Assembly (NCBI GenBank): GCA_030844895.1
Contig: CM061229.1
Span: forward strand, 127,005,546-127,069,545
DNA from: Ambrosia x helenae
Taxonomy: Eukaryota > Streptophyta > Magnoliopsida > Asterales > Asteraceae
Length of the DNA: 64,000 bases
Reading direction: 5' to 3'
In this document: positions 53,861 through 64,000 of the stretch, one piece after another
How the letters are laid out: each line of letters starts with the position of its first letter
How positions within the stretch are numbered: position 1 is the stretch's first letter
The notes under the pieces: model-generated
Told to the model about the DNA's origin: nothing
The model's input: the letters and a program-made list of their open reading frames with translations, nothing else
Databases searched by the model: none
Made by a program: the position numbers and the translations under genes

Positions 53861-55696
53861 GTTTAAGTGTGGGGAGGCTCTGTAGAGTTTGTAAAATTAT
53901 ATTTATACCTATTTTTTTTTCTAGCTTTTCATTTTTTTTTTATTTGTGGTCGTTCTTTGGTAGTAGTTTGTAGGTTTTTATCTTTCTATTTTATCTTTGT
54001 TTTTTCGTGTCTTTGAGTCCGTTAGCAGGTTTGCGTGTTTGCTTAAGTAGAGGAAATTTCACAATGAGCGGATCCCATGTATTATCTTTATATATATTTT
54101 ATGAGTGGGAGTTTTGGTAAAGGTTTGGGTAATAAAAGAGATTTTTTCTTAAAAAATTAATTAACTTTCTGTGAAAAAAGATTTTTGACGTAATGTGAGG
54201 AGTCTGGGCTGACCTGTTCGCCTTATGCGACCAGCTATTACCCCAGAAAGTTATATATTTTTTCTCTTGCAGCGCGTGTTGTGATCACAAGTGTCCTTCA
54301 CGTTGAGCGAGAACCAGATTTTTTTTTTCTTTCTACCCATTTGGTTCTACCACCATACACCGCCAGTTTGCCAAGCAGGTACGTCTTCTTGTTTGTTGTT
54401 ATATTATGAGTCTAAGTTAGTAGTTTGAGTCTTTTTAATTTATTTTTGTGGTTCGGTATTATGCTCGGGTTTTGTTTGTTTCCTTTTGCGCAGGTTTGGA
54501 TTGCACCACCCGTACTCAATCTCCATTCGGGTGATTCCAGAGCTGTTTATCATTTGTTAAGGCAAGCCTAGAGTTTACCAGTGTGTCAGAGCCGATCGCG
54601 ACCAAAATGCTATACGGTCGAGCTGGATTGGACTAGAATACTAGAGCTTACGAAGAAAAATTAACCAGCTAAGTCCTTTTCAATTTGCCCTCGTCTTTTT
54701 ATTTTTGTATTTGGAATTTATTTTTTTGTTCTAAGTCGTTCTCTATTCCTACATTGAGGGCAATGTAGAGTTTAAGTGTGGGGATGGAAAACTGTCGTTT
54801 TATTTGTATAAAGAGTCGTTTGAGTCAAAAAAATGAAAAAAATTTAAAAAAAAAAAAAAAAAGTCCTTGATTTTGAAGTTTGCCTTATATAAAATATGGA
54901 AAATGATAGGTAAAGTTAGGTGTCCGGTTTTCAAATAGTATGTATAATAAGAGATTAAAATTGATTGAAAACGTGTCTGATTTGGGATATGTGGGTAGGC
55001 TCGGCCGGTAGAAAGGTTTCCTTTGAAAAGTAATAAATTAATTATGTTAGGCTATTTTGTGGGTTCTCATCTAGGAGAAACGGGGAGACCGAAACCGCCA
55101 AAAATAGTATAAGAAGTACCGTTATAAGTAGAAAACCGTTAGAATTTCTAATCACTTAAAAAAAAAATTAGAAATCAAAGCAAAAATGCTGAAGCTTAAG
55201 GTGCCTGGCCACTGAGATAGCGACTTGGATTGGTCACACCCTCTAAGTTAAGTATGCTGAGATGAAAAAAAAATGTTGAAGCTTAAGGTGCTTGGCCACT
55301 GGGATAGCGACTTGGATTGGTCACACCCTCTGAGTTAAGTATGCCAAAAAAAAAAAAAAGTGATTTTAAATTCTCTTGGTTTTCTATATAAGACGGTTGG
55401 GAAATGGTCAATTGGTCGTTCCTTTAGCTTCATAAGCTTGAGGCGGGATTAGGAGGAACTGTAGCTTCCTTCGAGTGAGACCCTAGATAGACTAATCAAC
55501 ATGAACTTAACATAAATAAAAAGGGGCTTGGAAACCGGTGTGGGTTTAAGAGGATCAATATACCTGCAATCGCAATCAATACGTTAGTAGATTATTAATT
55601 AAGTAACCTATGTTTTGAAACTGGATGTAAACCTAACTGTGATTCCATAGCATAATTCTTTTTCAGGGACGAAAAAGGTTTAAGTGTGGGGATGTT
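53861..55696 (+). other. Non-coding interior of the Athila-like element with PPT-like motifs and a tandem duplication
   Basis: The PPT-like motif TTTAAGTGTGGGGA occurs at 53862-53875, 54771-54784 and 55680-55693; only the last adjoins the LTR. An 87-bp unit containing GGCCACTGAGATAGCGACTT is tandemly duplicated at about 55186-55359. No further protein is supported. Confidence 0.8.
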
Positions 55697-57384
55697 TGAT
55701 GTGTCGTAAAACACATCTATTCTCTTATGTATTTTTTGTTATAATTGAGTCTTTTGTATATAGTTTTTAGTAGTTTTAGGCGTGTATTCGTTTGTTGGCC
55801 TATTTTTGTCATTGTATAGATTTTTATTAATTTTTAGTACTTATTTATTTATTTTATATTTTGGTAGGTGTTCGTGTGGACGTTGGAGCGTAAACGAGAA
55901 ACTTTAGTCGAGCCAAGAACACCCGAGTTAAAAACACGGAGCTAGAATGCTATATATAATAACAGTAAATAATAATAATAATAATTAAAAAAAAAAAGGA
56001 ATTGAGCTTGGACCCGTGACCCAAGCCAAACCTAAATAAACAAAACAAATTTGTCAAAGTCGGTGAAAAAAACATATGGAAACTTCGGAGAGCCGCATCA
56101 AAATAAATAGAATAAGATATCATTCATTCATTGGAAAAAAAACTGCGGGGGGATTATTCATACATCACGATAGCGGCGGGGAACAAAAGGGAATTGCAAT
56201 TCCATACAATCGCAAAAAAAGTGCACGCCCAACCACGGTGACGAGCGAACGAGCACGGAAGGAGAAAAGGCCACGGGCACGTTAAAGATCAATAGCCAAC
56301 GAGCCTTGGGTTAGGTTTAGTTTTCGTTTATTATTTTTATAGACATGGTTAAAACTATTTTTATTTATTTTGTGATGTTTATAAAGATTATGAACTAAAT
56401 ATTTTATGGTTGCTTAGGTTTATGAACTAGACACGTAATTTGCAATATTTAATGATTTTTGGTTTTTAGTTTTGATGTGTAGAATTACATGACTTTAATT
56501 TTATTGTTGGATTTGATATATGTGTGTTGGTGTTATTTTTATTTGAAGTTTGTTTATTGGTTTTGTGGAGCTAGGCATGTAGAGATACCCCCTAGGTCTT
56601 GAAATCAATCTAGTTCGTCAACTTAGGTTAGCGTGCTAGTATTTGGAGTTGGAGTACGACACAAGTATAACAAACTAATATAATAGATTAACTAAGACGT
56701 GCAGTCCATTCTTGAGGGTGAGAAATCTAACTCGAGATTGCTAGGTAACTAACTAGGCATTGTTCGGTAGTTGGCAAGCGCTAGGGCGGGAGTCGCTACT
56801 TGTCCGTGTTTAGAGTTTTCCTAGGTTTTCTTCAGTAGAGTTTAAGTCTGCTTCATAGTTTGAGGGTTTTAATCCAGGAGAGGTTTTAATCTGATGTCTG
56901 TGGGATTTTGGTACGCTAGGGCGATCCAGATCCATCTTAGCATTTCTACACTTGTCCCGCCTTGAGTCTAGTGAGCTATCCTTGACAGGAGGTTTATTAG
57001 GTAAGAATAGGGTCTCAAGTTAATTACCAGATTCAGGATTTATTGCTAGTGTCTAGGGATTTTACCTAAGTAACCAACCTTCTTCCTATCCGATTTCTCC
57101 AAGTTCCTTGTTCCTATAAGCAACTAAAGTTATTTTATTTATATTTAGTTTCTTTTAAGTTTATAATTAGTAGTTTAAAATACCCCCATATAAGTATATA
57201 TTTATTTAGGCTAGTATTCGGTAGAGGTTGTGATCTAGAGTTGCATTCGCGTCTTTGGGTTCGATACTCGGTCTTATCTGTTTACTACTTTGCGACCGGT
57301 ACACTTGCCGTGCGTGTGTAGTTTTTAGGTGAGTCGTTTTAATTAAAGCTTGTGTTATTTTTATATATACATTTATACACATCA
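55697..57384 (+). repeat. 3' LTR of the Athila-like element (1688 bp)
   Basis: Nearly identical to the 5' LTR over the first ~190 bp and over most of the last kilobase, but with an unrelated block at about 55944-56237 and another variable part near 56330-56395. Confidence 0.92.
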
Positions 57385-57734
57385 CTTACCAGCTAAATCT
57401 ACCAGATGAACTCAGTGGAGTACATAATGTATTCCACGTCTCAAACTTGAAGAAATGCTTATCTGATACGACACTGGTAGTGCCACTGGAGGAGATCCAG
57501 GTGGACGATCAGCTGCGGTTCGTGGAAGAATCAGTGGAGATTCTTGAGCAGGGCGTCAAGAAACTCAGACAAAGCACTATACCTATTGTTAAGGTACGGT
57601 GGAATTCCCGTCTAGGACCGGAATAAACGTGGGAGCGCAGAGATCAGATGCGGCTCAAATACCCACACCTCTTTATTGAACCTGAAATCGTACATAGATC
57701 AAACGCGGAACATAAAGCAGCTCTTTCAAAGTGA
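57385..57734 (+). pseudogene. Tekay-like pol B, second part (integrase end and chromodomain)
   Basis: Directly after the insertion the protein resumes with NLPDELSGVHNVFHVSNLKK and runs through VRWNSRLGPE to the stop at 57732-57734. A TAA at 57624-57626 interrupts it inside the chromodomain-like part, where A reads a Tyr codon. Otherwise it follows A closely. Confidence 0.9.
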
Positions 57735-57863
57735 ATTTCGGGGCGAAATTCCTTTCAACTTGGGGATGATGTGACATCCGGGAACCAATCACACATTTTT
57801 ATAGCTGGCTTTATTGTTTACTTGCTGAATTTCGGGACGAAATTCTTTTCAACTTGGGGATGA
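57735..57863 (+). other. Duplicated polypurine/LTR-edge region of Tekay B
   Basis: TTCAACTTGGGGATGATGTGACA occurs twice: first followed by TCCGGGAACC (57756 on), then by CCCCGCATT, the real LTR start (57850 on). Element A has the same two copies. Confidence 0.8.
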
Positions 57864-57967
57864 TGTGACACCCCGCATTTTCAGGTTAAATACTCTTACT
57901 GAACTCTAGTTAACTTACATGTTCATACATGGCTAGATACTTAACTAGGGTTAGTTAAGTAGGTTTA
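57864..57967 (+). repeat. Start of the Tekay B 3' LTR (104 bp, cut by insertion)
   Basis: TGTGACACCCCGC to GTAGGTTTA matches the start of A's 3' LTR. It stops where TGTGACATCCGTCACC of the next element begins. Confidence 0.9.
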
Positions 57968-60712
57968 TGTGACATCCGTCACCTTCATCTTTCATATAAT
58001 TGACAAAAATAGCCCTTCAAATATTTCCATTATAGTCCCTAAAAGTTTCGTCGTTTTCAAAAAAAAAAAAATAAAAATAAAAATTATTTTAGTGTAAACT
58101 AAAAAAAAAATTGATTATTTATATTTATAGTTGATCGGGCATAAGTTTTAATCAAATGCGTATCTTGAAACGTATTCGTAAAAGATTTTATAAAAAAAAT
58201 AAGTTTCATAAGTTTAAAAACATTTGGGGTTAAGTTAGTTAACTTGGTTAAGGTTTTATTAAAGAAACTTAACTAAAAATCATAATATACTTAACCAAAC
58301 TAACAGAGGGACCTAATCTGCCAATTTCTCAAAGTTTTAAACACTTTCTCCCTCCCCCATGCTGCTGACTCGTTTCCGGCCAAAAGTTCCGGCGGCCGGA
58401 GTCCTTTTCCGGCGGACTTAAAATCCAAGATTTAAACGTTTTTAATTCGTTTTATTAAATGCCATACGTTTCTTCACTCGTTACCTTCGAATTTCTATCA
58501 TTAAACTGAGTTTTAACGCGTTAATCATGAGTTTAATTCGTGCATTTATAGTATAACGACCGGAATATTAATCAACATTAAAAACTCGACTTTGCTCGTT
58601 CCTAATATAAACCGATCACATGAATGGATTTCTGCACGCTAGCACATCATAACCCACCAAGTAAACAAGCTAAAACGCGTCCAGAATGCAGTGTGATCGG
58701 CCACTTTATAATCGACCATGTCATCTCGAGTGCGACCTATAAACCACTTTGTAAGCCTCTTTTTCTTATGCCGTTTTATTTCCGTGTAGTGTCCGAACAA
58801 AAGCCCCCTATTACAGAGCATTAACATGTTCTTAATCGGGTTATTGATTTTAGGTTAGGGTTAGGGTTCTTGGAGGTTTATTTGGGGAAGAAGATGAAAT
58901 TTAAGGAAGGTTTATATCATTATGCTTTCCAAATTATTCAACAAAGACTAGTAGTGGTGGAGTGGTTGTATGTGTGTTATGCAAACAAGATGGGGCGGGT
59001 TCGGATCCTAGCACCCACGTCCCATTCCATTTTTTTTTAAAGTTTTGATTTGTAAATCTATATATTAATAAATAAACACATTAAACTTGAAATATTCATA
59101 ATAAATCCATTTTTCCTTCAAAATTTATGAAAATTTAGGAGTAACATCTTGACACTATAAAGAAGATTACCACACTTTTATTTTCTGAAAAATGTTTTAT
59201 TTTTATATTTTTATTAAATTTATTTGTTTTAATAGTATTTAATTGATTAAAAATTCATTTTTAATGATTTTAATCTCAAACTTTTTGAGTAATTATTTCT
59301 AATCATCATGAACTTAATTAAAAATTATTGGTTCAGAAAACTTTTATTTTTATTGATTTTCCTATTTTTAATCATTTGAACATGATTTAATCGCATTAAA
59401 TCAGTTTTAAATATAATTGAGTTTATAAAAATTATGGGAAAATTAATTACATTTATTTACATCAGAAAGTAATTAATTTCTATAAAAATAATATTTTTGG
59501 AACATGTCTTGAATTTTTAGTCTTATTTACATTTAATTAGACATAAATAATCATTTATTTATTTATATTATTTAACCTCTATTTTATAAATACTTTGCTT
59601 ATTAAATAGAAACATTTTTATGTTTGAAAATCTTTATTATCATTTGTGGGATCGTTATGTAACTAAAAGCTATTTACTCAATATTTACGATCATTGTATT
59701 TATTTACAATAATTAGTTAAAGTAATTAACTAAATTATTTCGTCTTCATTATTTAAACACATTTTTATCTAAATACTCCATTGACAATAATTATATTACC
59801 TAAACCACACTTACGAACTTTGATATATTATTTGTGATATACAACTTTTACATTAATTAACGTGACTGATCATGAAAACTCCAATTCCCCAAATCGACTT
59901 AGCAAACCCTAATGCCTTAGACCCTAGTTACCTTAGACTTTTTAGACATTTCCTTATTAGTACTCTCATACATTTTAGGTTGGATTCTTCGGAATTCCCA
60001 TTACTTAGCTCACGACCGCTTAAGTTGGATCTTAATCGCTTTGCGCAAACTGTGAGTATATCTTTCCCCTTTTTACCGTTTTACTATTCTGGGGTGACTC
60101 ATGTACTTACTATCAAGTTTCTATTTCTTTTACTAAATGCAATTCTCATGTGTGTTTGCTTTATGTTAATTGGTGTGTCTATGACTTGTCAAAATCATTA
60201 ACCGTTCTGCGGCCTAGCATTTCAATGAATAGTACTATGGTATACCCCCTTGAGACTCTGTTGAGAGAATCTTGGTCATTGTCTTGTTAATTCATTATTC
60301 AGTTGGTTATTCATGTGTTAGTCATTATTCATCAAGGTTTGGTTTTGAACGGATATTACTTATTACATAATTGCAAATGGTACCGCACATGAATTGCTAA
60401 GCACTTTTCCACTATATTTATTTAAACAGGGTATGCTCACCAATACAATTTTTGTATTGACCAAAATATTTTGTACATGTTTCAGGTTGTTTTGAGATGC
60501 TTCTTTTAGGCTTTTGGATTTTATATTTCAGTCTTGTCTACATTGTATCTTAGCTAGACTTGTCACTTTAGAATTATTGTATCCTGTAATTTCATTTCAA
60601 TGTAATAAATTATTTAATCAATGTATTTAAATTTACACTTTAGTCCATGAGCTATTGAACAATCGTCACTACGTGACACCTCGATGTTTCCGCCATCGGT
60701 TGGGGTGTTACA
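57968..60712 (+). repeat. 5' LTR of the LARD-like element (2745 bp)
   Basis: Begins TGTGACATCCGTCACC and ends GGTTGGGGTGTTACA. Its last ~80 bp closely match the end of the solo LTR at 34510-37138. The short frame at 58624-58824 recurs at 63787 only because it lies in the LTR. Confidence 0.93.
58950..59028 (+). other. tRNA-like module inside the LARD-like LTR
   Basis: GTAGTGGTGGAGTGGTTG is A-box-like, and GGTTCGGATCC (58998-59008) is B-box-like, with tRNA-like spacing. It lies about 1 kb from the LTR start, as do two of the modules in the solo LTR. Confidence 0.5.
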
Positions 60713-60715
60713 GAT

Positions 60716-60727
60716 TGGTATCAGAGC
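60716..60727 (+). other. Primer-binding site (tRNA-iMet type) of the LARD-like element
   Basis: TGGTATCAGAGC, three bases after the LTR end. Confidence 0.93.
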
Positions 60728-63131
60728 CATGGTTATAGGGAATTAGGTTATTAGAATGCCTTTTAGCCTAGACTATAACTAAGCTTACTTTCACGAGTCC
60801 TCTCGTTTATATTTCTCTTATTTCCTATTATTTTCTTTCAAGATATTTTCGTTATGATTATTTCTCGTTATTCTTTCGATATTTTGCTTAGCGAAGAAGA
60901 CACTCGTATTTCACAAACGAAACGATATCATCAAGTTAGGAGTGGTATCCATACCTTGGTGATTAGTTTCACTCTTCTATAGGTTATTTATCTTAGGAAT
61001 ACATCTTCGAGATAGGAGTGACATCCACACCTCAAAGAGTATTTCCTTTAAAAAGAAACTTAACCACTAAGCTGGGGGTGATATCCTTAACTTAGTGATT
61101 GGTTTCATTCCACAATCGCTTTCAATTTTGAAATATATCTTGGAGTTAGGAGTGAAATCCACATCTCAAGGATCTATTTCTACATCTCGTTGATTATGAA
61201 TTTTCTTAAAAGCTGGTAATCTATTACATACGTTAATTTTATCATTCACGTCATTTTAAATCTTGGTCTTTTAAAACACAGTAGATTTATACATACTTCA
61301 TGAAATGATTTCATCTTGCGTTTTATAAAATTTGTATTGCATCTTTCACAAATCAAATGTAAACCTTTTATTTTCATACGACCTACCCAATATATGTTTT
61401 CGGGAGAAACTTGCAACTATTAATATGCCTTATAACACTTTTCAAACTCGACTTCTCGTAAACACATGAAAATGGGTATTTACGAAGATTTTGCAAATAA
61501 ACCTGTTTTGAATCTAAAACACACTTTGATTTCTAAAAAAATTTCTCATGCACCACTACTATTCTTTCAACAATATCACAAAGTCGAGTAAACTGCGAAA
61601 AATTTACCTTTTACACTTATACTCTTTCAGTTGCAAAACTTTTGGTTTAACAAAACAATGGACATATCTTTTATCAGAATGTTGCTAAATGTCTCTTACA
61701 GTATAACGCATATATGTAAAATTACTAGATTTTAACTCACATGCCAGAAGACTATACTCCCGTTTCCGTGCACATTCATTTGCCGTAAATTTCATTATCT
61801 TAATCTTGCACCATTTTTTTATTCATAGTTATTTCTAACACGTTATTTGTGATTATTTTCACATTGCCTATTTGCATTAATTTAACTCGTTTACTTTCAT
61901 TTTGTGCAATTGTGCGATTTACTCGATTTATGTTATACTATTCTTTCAGTTGGAATTTTATGCTATACTTATATACTTACACGAACACATATTTGGTATG
62001 CATATTTTCTTTCCTGTTTTGAGCAAAACCCTGTTATACTATGCATTATTTTGTTTTTCATCATGGTCAATAAACATACTAGTTGATAACTCGTATGAGA
62101 TCTAAGCTAGTGCCCACGTACGACTCGGATTAGGGTATTTCTTTAATCCGAGGGGAACGGTGTAAACCTCAGGGTCTATCAATACGAATGTTTAGAGCCA
62201 ACGATGTGAACAGAAGTTACCGGTTAAGGGTGAACCCGAAAGGGAAGAACCTCTAACCATGTTTATTACTTACACGTTACTCTCATTACGGTTAAAGGAT
62301 AAACCCGAAAGGGAAAGACCCCTAACCATGTCATGATTAAACATTATTTCATTACAATGGCTATTACATATTGGTTGCACGCATTTATTTCTAGTATTAC
62401 TTAGGATAGGGTTATGGAAAAGCATAACACCCTAGTGTAAGGTAAATCGATGATTACGGTCCGGAACGCAATCATGGGCTTACAGGTACATGAGGGTGGT
62501 GTGTGATTCTAATTAGGCTATTGGTAGACAATCAGTACGAGTCCAAAGTATCGGGAGTGTGGTGGGTCAGCTGCGGTACACCCTATATATAAGCATAAAC
62601 GATACTGCGAGAGCGGACTAGGAGTCGGACCAAGAACCTACCCATTACTTGCTAATTACCTCTTCATTAGATCGTTGACTAATAGCTAGAATTTTCAATA
62701 AGAACATTTCATATAAGTTTCAATTAGTTTTGTTGGAGCTTTTCTTGTTGACCACCTCTTCAGAAACCCTTAAACTTTGTATACTTTTACACTCCCTGTT
62801 AGTCGAAAACCAGTCGCCTGTATTTAATAAAGTTCGGGCAGAAACATTTGTAAAGTAGGGGAGACTGCTTCATTAGTACCTTTGCCCCTCACCCGTTACA
62901 CATTCCCAAAACTTTTCTCATTTAAAATTCTCAACTTTCTAACTTTGGGTTAACTGTCAAAAATTCTGAAACTTTACTTTGGGTATTAAACAACTATTTT
63001 AAATTTTGTCAAATTATAAATGATGAAATTTTCTTTTAAAAACCTGGATGATTTTTACAACGCCTTTTAGTTTCATAGTAGCCTCCACTTGAAAGAAATT
63101 TCGAGACGAAATTTTCTAAAGTAGGGGAGAC
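60728..63131 (+). other. Non-coding interior of the LARD-like element with internal repeats
   Basis: No frame longer than about 70 codons and no gag or pol motif. A unit like TTAGGAGTGATATCCACACC recurs near 60937, 61015, 61073 and 61146. A second unit with AACCCGAAAGGGAA recurs at 62232 and 62301. A polypurine tract (GTAGGGGAGAC) ends the region. Confidence 0.8.
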
Positions 63132-64000
63132 TGTGACATCCGTCACCTTCATCTTTCATATAATTGACAAAAATAGCCCTTCAAATATTTCCATTATAGT
63201 CCCTAAAAGTTTCGTCGTTTTCAAAAAAAAAAAAATAAAAATAAAAATTATTTTAGTGTAAACTAAAAAAAAATTGATTATTTATATTTATAGTTGATCG
63301 GGCATAAGTTTTAATCAAATGCGTATCTTGAAACGTATTCGTAAAAGATTTTATAAAAAAAATAAGTTTCATAAGTTTAAAAACATTTGGGGTTAAGTTA
63401 GTTAACTTGGTTAAGGTTTTATTAAAGAAACTTAACTAAAAATCATAATATACTTAACCAAACTAACAGAGGGACCTAATCTGCCAATTTCTCAAAGTTT
63501 TAAACACTTTCTCCCTCCCCCATGCTGCTGACTCGTTTCCGGCCAAAAGTTCCGGCGGCCGGAGTCCTTTTCCGGCGGACTTAAAATCCAAGATTTAAAC
63601 GTTTTTAATTCGTTTTATTAAATGCCATACGTTTCTTCACTCGTTACCTTCGAATTTCTATCATTAAACTGAGTTTTAACGCGTTAATCATGAGTTTAAT
63701 TCGTGCATTTATAGTATAACGACCGGAATATTAATCAACATTAAAAACTCGACTTTGCTCGTTCCTAATATAAACCGATCACATGAATGGATTTCTGCAC
63801 GCTAGCACATCATAACCCACCAAGTAAACAAGCTAAAACGCGTCCAGAATGCAGTGTGATCGGCCACTTTATAATCGACCATGTCATCTCGAGTGCGACC
63901 TATAAACCACTTTGTAAGCCTCTTTTTCTTATGCCGTTTTATTTCCGTGTAGTGTCCGAACAAAAGCCCCCTATTACAGAGCATTAACATGTTCTTAATC
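63132..64000 (+). repeat. 3' LTR of the LARD-like element (partial)
   Basis: Matches 57968 onward almost exactly; one A fewer in the A-run near 63270. Confidence 0.93.

Larger units (their letters stand above)
50725..57384 (+). mobile_element. Non-autonomous Athila-like LTR element with one acidic CCHC protein, 6.66 kb
   Basis: LTRs at 50725-52319 and 55697-57384 begin TGATGTGTCG and end CACATCA. CTTAC flanks the element exactly (50720-50724 and 57385-57389). The PBS TGGCGCCGTTGCCGGGGA is the Athila/Tat type, and TTAAGTGTGGGGATGTT precedes the right LTR as polypurine tract. The 3.4-kb interior encodes only a gag-like CCHC protein; protease, RT, RNase H and integrase are absent. It inserted into Tekay B's integrase. 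Confidence 0.93.
48229..57967 (+). mobile_element. Tekay-like Ty3/Gypsy element B, split by an Athila-like insertion
   Basis: Reverse transcriptase, RNase H and integrase occupy 48229-50724. The element resumes at 57385 with the end of integrase, the chromodomain-like region, the duplicated polypurine region and the first 104 bp of the 3' LTR (57864-57967), where another element has inserted. The sequence is nearly the same as element A in opposite orientation. The 5' LTR, gag and protease are missing; similarity to A starts at about 48229. Confidence 0.92.
57968..64000 (+). mobile_element. Young non-autonomous LTR element with 2.7-kb LTRs (LARD-like), right end outside window
   Basis: The 5' LTR (57968-60712) is followed by the PBS TGGTATCAGAGC (60716-60727). 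A 2.4-kb interior with no pol motif ends in a GTAGGGGAGAC polypurine tract, and the 3' LTR starts at 63132. Over the ~868 bp available, the two LTRs differ by about one base of homopolymer length. The target in Tekay B is GTTTA (57963-57967); the second TSD copy lies beyond the window. Confidence 0.93.

Noticed and set aside
58624..58824. 66-codon frame present identically at 63787-63987
   Set aside because: It is conserved only because both copies lie in the two LTRs of one young element; no family or coding signal.

Overview
The window is eukaryotic nuclear DNA from a flowering plant. It is AT-rich and built almost entirely of transposable elements: Copia and Gypsy LTR retrotransposons with plant-type primer-binding sites (PBSs), many short TIR elements with exact target-site duplications (TSDs), one PIF/Harbinger-like element with an intron-containing gene, and a non-LTR reverse transcriptase. 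The repeat style suggests a eudicot, probably Asteraceae, but that is an inference from general knowledge and was not tested. I found no convincing host gene, no functional tRNA or rRNA gene and no CRISPR.

Layout. 1-4789: decayed minus-strand Copia element. 4801-8765: five short TIR elements (Harbinger-like, CAGGG-type, Stowaway-like, two hAT-like). 10037-12508: 5'-truncated reverse transcriptase joined to a CCHC finger and a restriction-like endonuclease domain; a very short copy of its 3' end lies at 25744-25880. 13679-17986: plus-strand Tat-type Gypsy cut off at the start of its second RNase H. 18090-19432: TIR-like element carrying an AAACGCACT repeat. 20320-20812: hAT-like MITE. 21936-22182: possible SINE. 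23440-25340: Harbinger-like element with only the Myb/SANT-like gene, now broken. 26470-29350: ancient Gypsy relic with repeated pol pieces, split by two hAT-like MITEs that have perfect 8-bp TSDs.

29532-31496: a very young, gene-less LTR element with 330-bp LTRs and TSD AGAAC. 31502-38362: degenerate tandem array of about 175-280-bp units, interrupted by a 2.6-kb solo LTR (34510-37138, TSD ATCTC). 38363-40700: internal parts of two small minus-strand LTR elements on either side of one LTR. 40701-47161: minus-strand Tekay-like Gypsy A with its 2.7-kb 3' LTR. 48229-57967: plus-strand Tekay-like Gypsy B, facing A head to head. B is split by a non-autonomous Athila-like element (50725-57384, TSD CTTAC), and its 3' LTR is interrupted by another non-autonomous element with 2.7-kb LTRs (57968 to beyond 64000).

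The genes do not form a pathway. Each belongs to a transposable element, and most carry stops or frameshifts. The reading frames still open and of most interest are the RT-endonuclease frame (774 codons from its first ATG, but lacking its N-terminus) and the 460-residue acidic CCHC protein of the Athila-like element. The nesting gives a relative age order: Tekay B is older than the two elements inside it, and the Gypsy relic is older than its two MITEs.
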